A DNA stretch of 63,222 bases from CAYRGG01 sp964423745 (lineage in GTDB: Bacteria > Pseudomonadota > Gammaproteobacteria > Competibacterales > Competibacteraceae): positions 1-63,222 of the forward strand of contig CAYRGG010000022.1 in assembly GCA_964423745.1 (NCBI GenBank). The letters run 5' to 3'. Every line of letters begins with the position of its first letter. The first letter of the stretch is position 1. The position numbers and the translations under genes were made by a program. The notes under the pieces were generated by a model. The model searched no databases. It saw only the letters and a list, made by a program, of their open reading frames with translations, and was not told the DNA's origin. Below are positions 8,054 to 15,807 of this stretch, piece after piece.

Positions 8054-8107
8054 CCACGCGAGTAGCAATCAAACACGGTTGCCATTTACTCGCGTGGTTT
8101 ATTTTTG
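8054..8107 (+). terminator. Rho-independent terminator or attenuator after rnfH
   Basis: CCACGCGAGTA (8054-8064) pairs with TACTCGCGTGG (8087-8097), with an inner GCAA/TTGC stem, and is followed by TTTATTTTTG. This is a good intrinsic terminator for rnfABCDGEH. The next gene starts only 31 bp later, so it either has a promoter inside this short gap or is reached by read-through. Confidence 0.8.
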
Positions 8108-8137
8108 TAGCTAATATCAATATTTTATAGGTAATTT

Positions 8138-8986
8138 GTGTTTGAAGCGATATTAACAAAAGTTATTGCAGGGTTGCGGGATGGCGGTGTGGTTCCTTAT
8201 CTGGGACCCGGTGTCCTTGCAGATGTCGTCAATTCGAAAACCGGCGAACCCATGCCAGCCGATAGTGACAGTCTGATCCTGGCCATGAATAACGGCAAAC
8301 CCATGGCCCCACGATTGATGTTTGAATTTTCCCGGGCTGCCATGAATTTAGAACTCAAACGGGGACGCCGCTTTATCAACAACTGGTTAGTCAAAACCTA
8401 TGGCGAAACTATCTGGAGCCGAGCAGCGCTCCATGAGCAATTAAAATACCTTAAACCACCCTATGTGGTTGACATCAATCGGGATACACAATTACAAGAT
8501 TCTTATCAGGACACACCCCACACACTGATTGTTGGCGTCGCCCGTATCAGCGCCCGGGATTATCGGTTTCGTATTTACGCCTATGACGGCAATAGCTATC
8601 GTGAAATCGAACAAAACGCGGTGGATCTGTCTCGACCGGTGCTTTTTAAACCTCTGGGCACACCTCGTCCTGAGCCTAGCTTTATTGCATCGGATGCGGA
8701 TTTTGTGGATTACATCACAGAGTTGATGGGGGGTTTTGCTATCCCTACCTCTCTAAAAGAGTATCGCAGAAATAAGCAGTATCTTATTTTAGGTTTGCGG
8801 TTTCAACGCGACACCGAACGGATGGTGCTGTCGGATATTACTTACGGTGCTGGCGACCCCAGGGGTTGGATATTGCTACCCGAAGCGACGCCAAAAGAAA
8901 GACGCTTTTGCGAACGCCTAGGTATTGACATTATTCCTTTGGATTTAAAGAATTTTTTGGCTTATTTAGAAAATAATGTTGTCTAA
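8138..8986 (+). CDS. SIR2-like domain protein attached to the rnf/nif locus
   Basis: The 282-residue protein has features of the SIR2 superfamily (Rossmann fold, NAD-handling). Near the N-terminus VVPYLGPGV corresponds to the V(I)PFLGAGxS nucleotide loop. In the middle VVDINRDTQLQ corresponds to the TTNYDxLL catalytic motif, keeping Asn and Asp. Near the end YLILGLRFQRDTERMVL corresponds to the conserved (F)LGYSxxD strand, and GIDIIPLDLKNFLAYL to the closing strand. The start is GTG with an AGGT site 5 bases upstream. No helicase, STAND or TIR domain is fused to it. Placement behind the NifA-controlled rnf operon suggests a role linked to nitrogen fixation or NAD state. I assign the fold with fair confidence and no reaction. 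Confidence 0.7.
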   Translation: MFEAILTKVIAGLRDGGVVPYLGPGVLADVVNSKTGEPMPADSDSLILAMNNGKPMAPRLMFEFSRAAMNLELKRGRRFINNWLVKTYGETIWSRAALHEQLKYLKPPYVVDINRDTQLQDSYQDTPHTLIVGVARISARDYRFRIYAYDGNSYREIEQNAVDLSRPVLFKPLGTPRPEPSFIASDADFVDYITELMGGFAIPTSLKEYRRNKQYLILGLRFQRDTERMVLSDITYGAGDPRGWILLPEATPKERRFCERLGIDIIPLDLKNFLAYLENNVV

Positions 8987-9089
8987 TTAGGTCTACAGTC
9001 CACCACCATACTCAGTCGCCGATTAATCCCCAAAATAGCATGTCCGAAAATGGCGAGACAAGCTCGCCAAGAGTCACTAACATGGCGTT

Positions 9090-10535
9090 ATGCTACTGGA
9101 CCATACTCGTTGTTTTAACGCCTTATGCAGCCGTGACCACCGCTTCGACGGTCGTTTTTACGTGGCTGTTTCGTCCACGGGTATCTATTGCCGACCTATT
9201 TGCCGGGTAAAAAAACCTAAAGCGAGTAACTGCAGTTTTTTCCCCAGCGCTGCAGCCGCTGAAAAAGCAGGCTTTCGCCCTTGTCTAAAATGTCGGCCAG
9301 AACTGGCGCCAGGGCAAGCGAGCGTCGATGCAGCGGATCGCCTTGCCCATGCAGCTGCCCAACTGATTGATGACGGTTTTTTAACCGATACCCATCTATA
9401 CGATTTAGCCCATCGGCTGGCTATCTCAGATCGTCATTTACGGCGGGTTTTTACAGACATATTTGGCGTCACACCCAGCGCCTATGCGCAAACCCAACGG
9501 TTATTATTGGCTAAGCGGTTGCTGACCGATACCGCCATGCCCATGGCCGACATCGCCATGGCAGCGGGTTTTGGGAGTTTGCGCCGATTCAATAGTCTGT
9601 TTCAAAGTCGTTATCGACTGAAGCCTACAGCCATACGTCAAGTCACCCAGCAAACCCCTGCCGAAACATTAATTTTTGAATTGGCCTATCGACCACCCTA
9701 TGCCTGGTCTGAACAGATGGATTTTCTGGGTCATCGGGCCATTGTCGGTGTGGAGGCGGTTATCTCAAATAGTTACTATCGCACAGTCGCCATATTAGAC
9801 CCACGAGGAACGCTACAACGGGGATGGCTGATGGTTTCTCAGCGACCCGAAAAAGCCGTCTTGCGGGTACAACTTTCAGCATCGCTAGGTCGTGTAATAC
9901 CCCAAGTGCTCGGTCGCGTCAAACGGCTTTTTGATTTGACTTGTCATCCCGACGAAATCGAACTTCAGTTGGGCAGTCTCGCGGCAGCGCGACCGGGATT
10001 ACGGGTGCCGGGCGCGTTCGATGGGTTTGAAATGGCAGTGCGAGCTGTCCTCGGTCAGCAAGTGACCATTAAGGCAGCACGCACCCTGGCCGGACGCTTT
10101 GCGCACCAGTTCGGCTCACCCATTGAAACACCTTTTCAAGAACTTAATCGGACATTTCCCTCAGCAGACCTCATAGCGGCTAAATCGTTAAACGTATTAG
10201 CCGCTTTAGGTATCACCGGCAAACGTTGTCAAGCTATTTTGGCCCTTGCCCAAGGTTTGACCCAGGGTGACTTTAACCTCGAACCCCATGGGGATTTTCA
10301 AGGACAGCTTGAGGCGCTGCGTGCGTTACCGGGGATTGGTGAGTGGACAGCTCAGTATATCGCCATGCGCACCTTGGTTTGGCCTGATGCCTTTCCCCAT
10401 AGCGATTATGGCATCCGCAAAGCCCTTGGTGAAACATCCCACAAACGTATTTTAGCTCTGGCAGAAACCTGGCGACCCTGGCGTGCTTACGCCACTTTGC
10501 ATCTTTGGCGTTCATTGGAGACCACAAAGCCATGA
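9090..10535 (+). CDS. alkA: Ada-type regulator fused to AlkA 3-methyladenine DNA glycosylase
   Basis: This 481-residue fusion combines damage sensing and base excision. The N-terminal Ada zinc domain has Cys34, Cys38, Cys65 and Cys68, with the same spacing (4, 27, 3) as E. coli Ada C38/C42/C69/C72; the first cysteine is the methylphosphotriester acceptor. An AraC-type helix-turn-helix follows (about 85-190, MADIAMAAGFGSLRRFN). The AlkA part (about 195-480) ends in the helix-hairpin-helix LRALPGIGEWTAQYIAMR and PHSDYGIRKAL, which holds the catalytic Asp. Methylated protein probably activates its own promoter. The stop overlaps the ogt start (ATGA), so the two repair genes are coupled. Confidence 0.92.
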   Translation: MLLDHTRCFNALCSRDHRFDGRFYVAVSSTGIYCRPICRVKKPKASNCSFFPSAAAAEKAGFRPCLKCRPELAPGQASVDAADRLAHAAAQLIDDGFLTDTHLYDLAHRLAISDRHLRRVFTDIFGVTPSAYAQTQRLLLAKRLLTDTAMPMADIAMAAGFGSLRRFNSLFQSRYRLKPTAIRQVTQQTPAETLIFELAYRPPYAWSEQMDFLGHRAIVGVEAVISNSYYRTVAILDPRGTLQRGWLMVSQRPEKAVLRVQLSASLGRVIPQVLGRVKRLFDLTCHPDEIELQLGSLAAARPGLRVPGAFDGFEMAVRAVLGQQVTIKAARTLAGRFAHQFGSPIETPFQELNRTFPSADLIAAKSLNVLAALGITGKRCQAILALAQGLTQGDFNLEPHGDFQGQLEALRALPGIGEWTAQYIAMRTLVWPDAFPHSDYGIRKALGETSHKRILALAETWRPWRAYATLHLWRSLETTKP

Positions 10536-11059
10536 TATTTAGCGATTTTCAAACACCCTTGGGTACAATATGCCTTACCGCACACGCTGATCAGTTAACC
10601 GGCGTTTATTTTATCGGCCAGAAACATTTTCCTACTCAAAATAGCTTATGGGAACGCCGGGATAATGACCCGACTCTGCAATCAGCTCAAGAAGAACTGC
10701 TAGGTTATTTTCATAGCGGGAAGCAACAGTTTACGGTTCCTTTTATCTTACAGGGTACGCTATTTCAGCAGCAGGTATGGCAAGCGCTACGGGAAATTTC
10801 CTACGGCGTAACCTTATCTTATAAAGCCTTGGCGGAACGCCTTGGTCAGCCTAGCGCTGTGCGTGCCGTCGCAGCGGCGGTTGGGCGCAATCCGTTGTCC
10901 ATCGTGATCCCTTGTCACCGCATCATCGGTTCGAACGGCTCACTGACGGGCTATGCGGGTGGACTTGAACGAAAACGCGCATTATTGACCTTGGAAATGG
11001 AGTTAACGAAGGATGAGGGCGGCAGATATTTCATTCCATGGTATCAAAAGGACTTTTAA
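10532..11059 (+). CDS. ogt: Ogt, O6-methylguanine-DNA methyltransferase
   Basis: This suicide enzyme moves methyl groups from O6-methylguanine to its own cysteine. The active-site sequence IPCHRIIGSNGSLTGYAGGLERKRALL is diagnostic, and the DNA-binding helix SYKALAERLGQPSAVRAVAAAVGRNP precedes it. I chose the ATG at 10532, which overlaps the alkA stop as ATGA and yields 175 residues beginning MIFSDFQTPLGTI; an in-frame ATG at 10505 would add nine unlikely residues. Its 3' end overlaps the convergent ORF at 11031 by 29 bp. Confidence 0.93.
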   Translation: MIFSDFQTPLGTICLTAHADQLTGVYFIGQKHFPTQNSLWERRDNDPTLQSAQEELLGYFHSGKQQFTVPFILQGTLFQQQVWQALREISYGVTLSYKALAERLGQPSAVRAVAAAVGRNPLSIVIPCHRIIGSNGSLTGYAGGLERKRALLTLEMELTKDEGGRYFIPWYQKDF

Positions 11060-11396
11060 GAACAAAATTCTCCTGAAATTGACGGGCATTCTTTCTCAAT
11101 TCATCACCTAATCCGTCACGAAGTAAATTCTCGTTTGCCAGTTCTTCTGCCACTTTTGCCCACTTCCCTATTTTACCCTCGGCCGGTTTGGATCGCGGGG
11201 CTATAGCATAAAGATGGATGACCAAGCCTCCATCAGGAAGGTTGGTTATTTCGACCTGCTCCGGTGAGGCATGTTGCAGGCGATCGACAAGATGTCCCAG
11301 CTGCTCTTTATTCGTAGCCATCGGTAGTTTATTAAGTTTTAGCATCGGCAAATGTAAGTTCACACTAACGCTAGCAAAACAACAAAAAAAGCGCAA
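11031..11396 (-). CDS. Small hypothetical protein convergent with ogt
   Basis: I do not recognise this ORF of up to 121 residues. Internal starts at Met18 (11345) or Met26 (11321) are more likely than the first codon, because the first 17 residues (MRFFCCFASVSV) look untranslated; no clear ribosome site helps to decide. From Met26 the protein reads as soluble: a predicted helix (EQLGHLVDRLQHA), two strands (VEITNLPDGGLVIHLYAI) and a charged helical region (KWAKVAEELANENLL). Size and surroundings, next to toxin-antitoxin genes, would suit an orphan antitoxin, but no family motif supports that. It overlaps the ogt 3' end by 29 bp. Confidence 0.45.
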   Translation of the reverse strand: MRFFCCFASVSVNLHLPMLKLNKLPMATNKEQLGHLVDRLQHASPEQVEITNLPDGGLVIHLYAIAPRSKPAEGKIGKWAKVAEELANENLLRDGLGDELRKNARQFQENFVLKSPFDTME

Positions 11397-11587
11397 AAAT
11401 ATAAAAGGACAAAACTACTTATTTTGACAGGTTAAAACCCCGTGAAAACCAAAATTATGGCAGGGAAGGTCGACTTTCGGTTTACATGTAATGATAAGAC
11501 AAAACACCAAGTCAGTATGCGCATCTCCCATAAAGTATGTTAGAGTAACGCCTATTACTACTAGGTAACACCAAAAGAGAAAGCGCC

Positions 11588-11878
11588 ATGCCATCTGTTG
11601 TCACTAAAACTGTATCTGTAAAACTGGACCCAGATATTCGTACCAGAATTGAGCATTTAGCCGAAGCACGTCACCGTACTGCGCACTGGGTCATGCGTGA
11701 AGCTATTTGCCAATACGTTGAGCGCGAGGAAAAGCGGGAAGCCTTCCGGCAAGACGCTATCAAAGCGTGGGAGGAATATCAGGAAACCGGCTTACACGCG
11801 ACTGCCGCAGAGGTTGATAGGTGGCTGGCCAGTTGGGGCACTGAAAACGAACTACCCGCGCCCGTATGCCACAAGTGA
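11588..11878 (+). CDS. Ribbon-helix-helix antitoxin (ParD/CopG type)
   Basis: The 96-residue protein begins with a ribbon-helix-helix DNA-binding domain (VSVKLDPDIRTRIEHLAEARHRTAHWVMREAI), in which the VSVKLD strand binds operator DNA. A helical C-terminal tail would wrap the toxin. It overlaps the toxin gene that follows by 13 bases, the usual order and coupling of type II toxin-antitoxin operons. The pair probably represses its own promoter just upstream. Confidence 0.88.
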   Translation: MPSVVTKTVSVKLDPDIRTRIEHLAEARHRTAHWVMREAICQYVEREEKREAFRQDAIKAWEEYQETGLHATAAEVDRWLASWGTENELPAPVCHK

Positions 11879-12159
11879 TCTATGCCCCCGGCGCAATCCG
11901 CGACCTGCAACGGTTGCGGGCGTTCTTGCGCCCAAAGAATCCCATTGCGGCCGAGCGAGCCGCGGCGACTATCAGCAAGGCCATACAAACACTTGGGCAG
12001 CATCCGCAAATGGGTAGGCCCGCAGAGAACATGGAACCTCAATACCGAGAATTGCTCATCGATTTTGGCGATAGCGGCTATGTAACCCGGTATCGCTTTG
12101 ATGGTGAGGTCGTCACCATTCTGGCCATGCGTCATCAAAAAGAAGTTGGCTACTACTAA
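11866..12159 (+). CDS. RelE/ParE-family toxin
   Basis: The 97-residue protein has the ParE/RelE fold signature: APGAIRDLQRLRAFL at the N-terminus, AAERAAATISKAIQTLGQHPQMGRP in the helical middle and YVTRYRFDGEVVTILAMRHQKEVGYY at the end. ParE-type members poison DNA gyrase and RelE-type members cut mRNA; the sequence suits the ParE side better, but the target cannot be decided by eye. It partners the antitoxin immediately upstream. Confidence 0.88.
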   Translation: MPQVIYAPGAIRDLQRLRAFLRPKNPIAAERAAATISKAIQTLGQHPQMGRPAENMEPQYRELLIDFGDSGYVTRYRFDGEVVTILAMRHQKEVGYY

Positions 12160-12294
12160 TTTAAAATTAAGCCAGGTTTTCCTCACAGCTTGCTTGAAGA
12201 GAAATGATAAACTCGGCTCTTCTAAAGCATCTTTATTAAGTCGATCAGCTTAGCTATTTTCTATTGCCTTGGGTTGTAAGTTGCCACCTCATAG

Positions 12295-12666
12295 TCAAGC
12301 CGCCAATTTAAAGTGAGCCTCAACTTCATCCCAGGGAACCATTATTTTCCCGTCTTCTGTGGTCTGAATAATGTCCAGTTCGGAAAGAACCCGCACATCA
12401 GTATAAACATTCTTATAATCTCTTTGTAAAAGCTTCGCCAATGCGTAGATACTCATTGAACCGTCACGATATAGACGTTCGATTAACTCCCAGCGCTTCG
12501 GGGTCAGTGTAGAAATCAGCTCCGCCATACTTTCAAATCCAACACTATAGAATGGCTTGATCTCATCACCCTGCTCAGCTTCATGCCAAATATCGGCAAA
12601 CTGACCCAGCGCCTCCTCAGCTGAGGAAATCTCAATATGCAATATTCGTCGCTCAGTCATTGCCAT
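12295..12666 (-). CDS. TumA-like (HVO_A0114-type) HTH antitoxin, apparently orphan
   Basis: The 123-residue protein has a winged helix-turn-helix in its second half (LTPKRWELIERLYRDG, SIYALAKLLQRDYKNVYTDVRVLSELDII), the pattern of HVO_A0114/TumA-type regulators. In TumE-TumA modules the toxin gene (DUF6516) lies just upstream and overlaps. Here only a remnant remains upstream (12653-12772), whose stop overlaps this start. It could still act as a free repressor. Confidence 0.75.
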   Translation of the reverse strand: MAMTERRILHIEISSAEEALGQFADIWHEAEQGDEIKPFYSVGFESMAELISTLTPKRWELIERLYRDGSMSIYALAKLLQRDYKNVYTDVRVLSELDIIQTTEDGKIMVPWDEVEAHFKLAA

Positions 12667-12772
12667 ACCTCTTTACATCCTTCCAGAAATCTTGAACTAA
12701 TTGATCAACCCCTTGAAATAAATATACTTCTTTTTGTGAAACAATTTGATCGCTCGCATGGGGCTTAAAGTA
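12653..12772 (-). pseudogene. Remnant of a toxin gene upstream of the TumA-like antitoxin
   Basis: On the minus strand an open frame of 40 codons without a usable start runs from just after a TAG (12775-12773) to a TGA (12655-12653). It reads YFKPHASDQIV, then KEVYLFQGVDQLV and ends DVKRYGND. The TGA overlaps the start of the antitoxin gene, as a coupled toxin gene would. The text is compatible with the C-terminal end of a TumE/DUF6516-type toxin, but it is too short for a sure family call; the rest of the toxin is missing. Confidence 0.4.
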
Positions 12773-12885
12773 CTACATATTTATGTGGCATTCAAAGCCA
12801 TATAATGCGATATAGAGTAGCTGACAGCAAAGTAATTGCTGAAAAAAAAATTACTAAGCACCAATGCAAAACCTTCAATAACAAT

Positions 12886-12917
12886 ACGGGCGCCGATTAA
12901 GTTTAATCGGCGCCCGT
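12886..12917 (-). terminator. Hairpin terminator after the chemoreceptor gene
   Basis: A near-perfect palindrome with arms of 15 bp (ACGGGCGCCGATTAA and its complement, two bases between them) lies 43 bp after the chemoreceptor stop on the minus strand. The T-rich tract that follows is weak (ATTGTTATTG), so it may work partly as a 3'-end stabiliser. Confidence 0.7.
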
Positions 12918-12959
12918 TGGTTAGGATTAGCCTAAAAGATAGAGTAATCTTCTTACTGA

Positions 12960-15254
12960 CTAGGCAGCGGTGCGTACAGGTTTATGCGGGGAAGCACCTG
13001 CCTCAGCCACTTTAAAACCCTCCACCAGGGTTTGTAGTTCAGCCGCCATGCGGGCTAGCTCATCGGCAGCCGACTGCGCCTCAGTCACCCCGCTCAAGGT
13101 GCTTTGGGTGCCTTGGGCCACTTGCGTGATATTTCTTGCAATCTCACCACTACCACTGGCGGCTTCCGCCACATTGCGGCTGATCTCGTTGGTGGTGGCC
13201 GTTTGCTCTTCCACCGCCGAGGCGATGGTGGTCTGAAAATCACTGATCTGGTTGATGATCTTGTTGATATTGGCGATGGCATCCACGGCTTGGGTGCTGT
13301 CACCCTGAATAGCGCCGATCTTTTGACCAATCTCTTCGGTGGCTTTGGCGGTTTCTTTAGCCAGTTCCTTGACCTCGTTGGCCACCACCGCAAAGCCCTT
13401 ACCTGCTTCACCGGCGCGAGCCGCCTCAATCGTGGCATTGAGGGCTAGCAGATTGGTTTGCTCGGCGATGGAGGTGATGACCTTGATCACATTGCCGATG
13501 TCGTTGCTACTGGCGGACAGTTGCCGTACCGTGGTGTCGGTTTGATTGGCCAGTTGCACCGCCTCATTGGCCACCCGAGCTGCTTGGGCGGCGTTATTGG
13601 CCACTTCGCGCACCGAGGAGGTCATCTCCTCGGCAGCCGTGGCTACCCCTTCGATATTGGTGCTGACTTCTTCGGCAGCGGCGGAGACCGCATTGGCCTG
13701 GGAGCTGGTCTGTTCAGCCGTGCCACCGAGCTGGGCGTTGACGGCGTTGAGCTGTTGTGAGGAGGCAGACACCGAGCCTGCATTGTTTTTCACTTGGGCG
13801 ATGACCTTAGTGAGTTGAGCCACGGTGGCGTTGGCGTCGTTTTTCAGTTGCTCGAAGATACCCCGATAATCGGCGCTGATGGTGGTGGTCAAATCACCTT
13901 GGGCGAGCGCCGCCAAGACCCGTTGGGTGTCCGTGATCACTTGTTCATTGATCTCTACCAGGGCATTCATGCCTTTGCTGAGTTTGGCGAAGAAGCCGGT
14001 TTTGCCGGTCGCGTCGATGCGCTGGCTGAGATCACCGGCGATGGCCGCCTCTACCAGTCCTTGTACTTCTTTTTCCACTTTGAGTTCTTGGGTGCGCTCG
14101 GCCCATTCTACGACGGTGCCAAGCCGGGTGTTGTCTTCATCCACAACCGGGTTGGCGATAAACCGGAAGGTGCGCCCACCCATCTGGATTTCGGTTTTAT
14201 GGGTGCTGGTCATGCCATCCAGCAGTTTGCGCTGGTGGCTGGGATTTTTATGAAACACATCGATATTACCGCCTTTTAATTGGGCGGCGTCGAAGCGCGG
14301 CAGATCTTTGCGAATGTCCTGCGCGGCGTCGCGGAATAATTCCTCAGCCGCTTCGTTGAGATAGATGATGTCGTGCTCGGCATTGGCTACCATGACGCTG
14401 GAGGAGACATTGTCCAGGGCTTGACGAATCCGGCTGTTTTCCTCCCCAACGCGTCGCTCGGCCTCGATGCGTTCGCGGAGACGGGTTTGCATATCAGCCA
14501 GGGCGCGTAGCAATTGTCCGGTTTCATCCTGACCGCCGCTGTCGATGGTGTTATCCAGCTTACCCCCGGCGATGGCTTCGGCCACGTCAACGGAACGTTT
14601 AAGGGGTTTGACAATACTCCGGGCCATGAAAAACGCCAATACACTGGCAACCACTAAAATAGTCAAGGGGAGGCTCGATAATAACGTTCGCACCTGAACA
14701 AGGGTAGCGTCGGCCTGTTCTCCACCTTGTTCAATATCTTCAATATTGCGTACTTTAATTTCATCGAGACGTTTAAAAATCTGCTCTTCAATAGGTCCCA
14801 GTTCTTTACTGGATACACGGTTGGCTTCGGCTTCACGACCAGCCTTGAGAAGGGCAACAACCGCGTCGCCTTTTCGATCGTATTGATCGTCCAGGCGATC
14901 GATCTCCGCCAGCAACGCTTTTCCTGCTTCGCTTTGGCTGACGTTCCCATAGGCAGCCTGCCATTTTTCGAAGTTTTCACGGCCTTGTTGCCACTGTTGC
15001 AAATAGTCCTCGTTTTGAGAAGCAAGATAACTGGCTAAATCGTCAGCCTGACCAACCCGGGCAATCTCCATCTCCAGCACTGCACGCACCGCCGGATAAT
15101 CTTTGTGGGAGATTTGATCCAAAAAGTTGCCCAATCGGTTGGCGGACAACCATCCGGTGACGGTCACCACACCTAAACCTAACACAAAAACGGCACACAG
15201 GGCCGTCAGTTTTGTGTTTAAAGTAGCTTTCATCCTGTTTTGTATAAATTTCAT
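12960..15254 (-). CDS. Methyl-accepting chemotaxis protein with PAS domain
   Basis: This is a 764-residue chemoreceptor that signals to CheA/CheW. It has TM1 (about 13-35), a periplasmic helical-bundle sensor (about 36-188), TM2 (about 190-212), a HAMP domain (about 213-266), a PAS-like domain (about 272-400; DNVSSSVMVANAEHDIIYLNEA), a second HAMP-like linker, and the signalling hairpin whose tip is EQTNLLALNATIEAARAGEAGKGFAVVANEV. The PAS stretch with RTFRFIANPVVDEDN resembles the Tar-like receptors of many proteobacteria that have both outer and inner sensing. An AGAGGAT ribosome site supports the start. It stands alone, not among che genes, so the ligand is unknown. Confidence 0.94.
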   Translation of the reverse strand: MKFIQNRMKATLNTKLTALCAVFVLGLGVVTVTGWLSANRLGNFLDQISHKDYPAVRAVLEMEIARVGQADDLASYLASQNEDYLQQWQQGRENFEKWQAAYGNVSQSEAGKALLAEIDRLDDQYDRKGDAVVALLKAGREAEANRVSSKELGPIEEQIFKRLDEIKVRNIEDIEQGGEQADATLVQVRTLLSSLPLTILVVASVLAFFMARSIVKPLKRSVDVAEAIAGGKLDNTIDSGGQDETGQLLRALADMQTRLRERIEAERRVGEENSRIRQALDNVSSSVMVANAEHDIIYLNEAAEELFRDAAQDIRKDLPRFDAAQLKGGNIDVFHKNPSHQRKLLDGMTSTHKTEIQMGGRTFRFIANPVVDEDNTRLGTVVEWAERTQELKVEKEVQGLVEAAIAGDLSQRIDATGKTGFFAKLSKGMNALVEINEQVITDTQRVLAALAQGDLTTTISADYRGIFEQLKNDANATVAQLTKVIAQVKNNAGSVSASSQQLNAVNAQLGGTAEQTSSQANAVSAAAEEVSTNIEGVATAAEEMTSSVREVANNAAQAARVANEAVQLANQTDTTVRQLSASSNDIGNVIKVITSIAEQTNLLALNATIEAARAGEAGKGFAVVANEVKELAKETAKATEEIGQKIGAIQGDSTQAVDAIANINKIINQISDFQTTIASAVEEQTATTNEISRNVAEAASGSGEIARNITQVAQGTQSTLSGVTEAQSAADELARMAAELQTLVEGFKVAEAGASPHKPVRTAA

Positions 15255-15807
15255 TCCATCCTCTTTACTAATGAGTAGTTACATAAAATCGTTAAGTGCT
15301 CTAAACGAAGCTTTATTTAGCTAGACGCCATACACGCTTCTAGAGCCGCCACAAAATGCACTCGTTATATAAGGAACAATCATGCCAACACATCAATAAC
15401 CATTGAAATCATGGGTTTAAATATTTACATCTTATATAACTTATTAAACCGTCACTTTTCTGACTATAATCGTCATTATTTTGACATGGGTTGCGATTGG
15501 GTTAATTTATCAACCGATTTCCTTTGAAAGAGGTCATACAGACTGTACCCCCTCATGACTTTCTAGGTTAGGATGGCAGTACTAATTGGCACAAGCTCAC
15601 CTTTAGAACCTGTTTTAAAATCTGCTCATGTCCGCTGACTCTGCGTTACAGACCCTTCTCTGCTGCTCATTTACTGCCTGTAAACTGCGCTGCTCGAAGG
15701 GGCTGCGCCTTGATTCAACGAACGTCGCGGCGTTTTTAAAACAGGTTCTCAAACGGACGGTAGCGCAGATGGCCATTTTTTCTAACCGGATTGACGAGGA
15801 ATAACCT
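15255..15807. other. Intergenic region with a MITE-like element
   Basis: These 553 bp separate the chemoreceptor gene (minus) from dapD (plus) and should hold both promoters. Positions 15320-15600 are A/T-rich, with no coding sense and no clear promoter that I would commit to. The 145-bp inverted-repeat element at 15605-15749 is described separately. The dapD ribosome site is GAGGAA, ending about 7 bases before its ATG. Confidence 0.6.
15605..15749. mobile_element. MITE-like element with 16-bp terminal inverted repeats
   Basis: A 145-bp segment is bounded by perfect 16-bp inverted repeats: AGAACCTGTTTTAAAA at 15605-15620 and its complement at 15734-15749. Inside are further pairable arms (TTACAG with CTGTAA; CCCTTC with GAAGGG) and no ORF. 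No clear target-site duplication is visible. The structure is that of a small non-autonomous transposable element or an intergenic repeat family. Its right end is 58 bp from the dapD ATG. Confidence 0.7.

Noticed and set aside
8138..8986. SIR2-like gene as part of an anti-phage system
   Set aside because: No neighbour carries a TIR, STAND, Argonaute, HerA or nuclease domain; the adjacent genes are rnf and alkylation repair, so a defence island is not supported.
13104..14279. Long plus-strand ORFs opposite the chemoreceptor gene
   Set aside because: They are antisense shadows of the coding bias of the chemoreceptor gene, which has full domain support.
15570..15600. TTGGCACAAGCTCACC as a sigma-54 promoter before dapD
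   Set aside because: The -24 box is good, but no GC lies 10 bases after GG, so the -12 half is missing.
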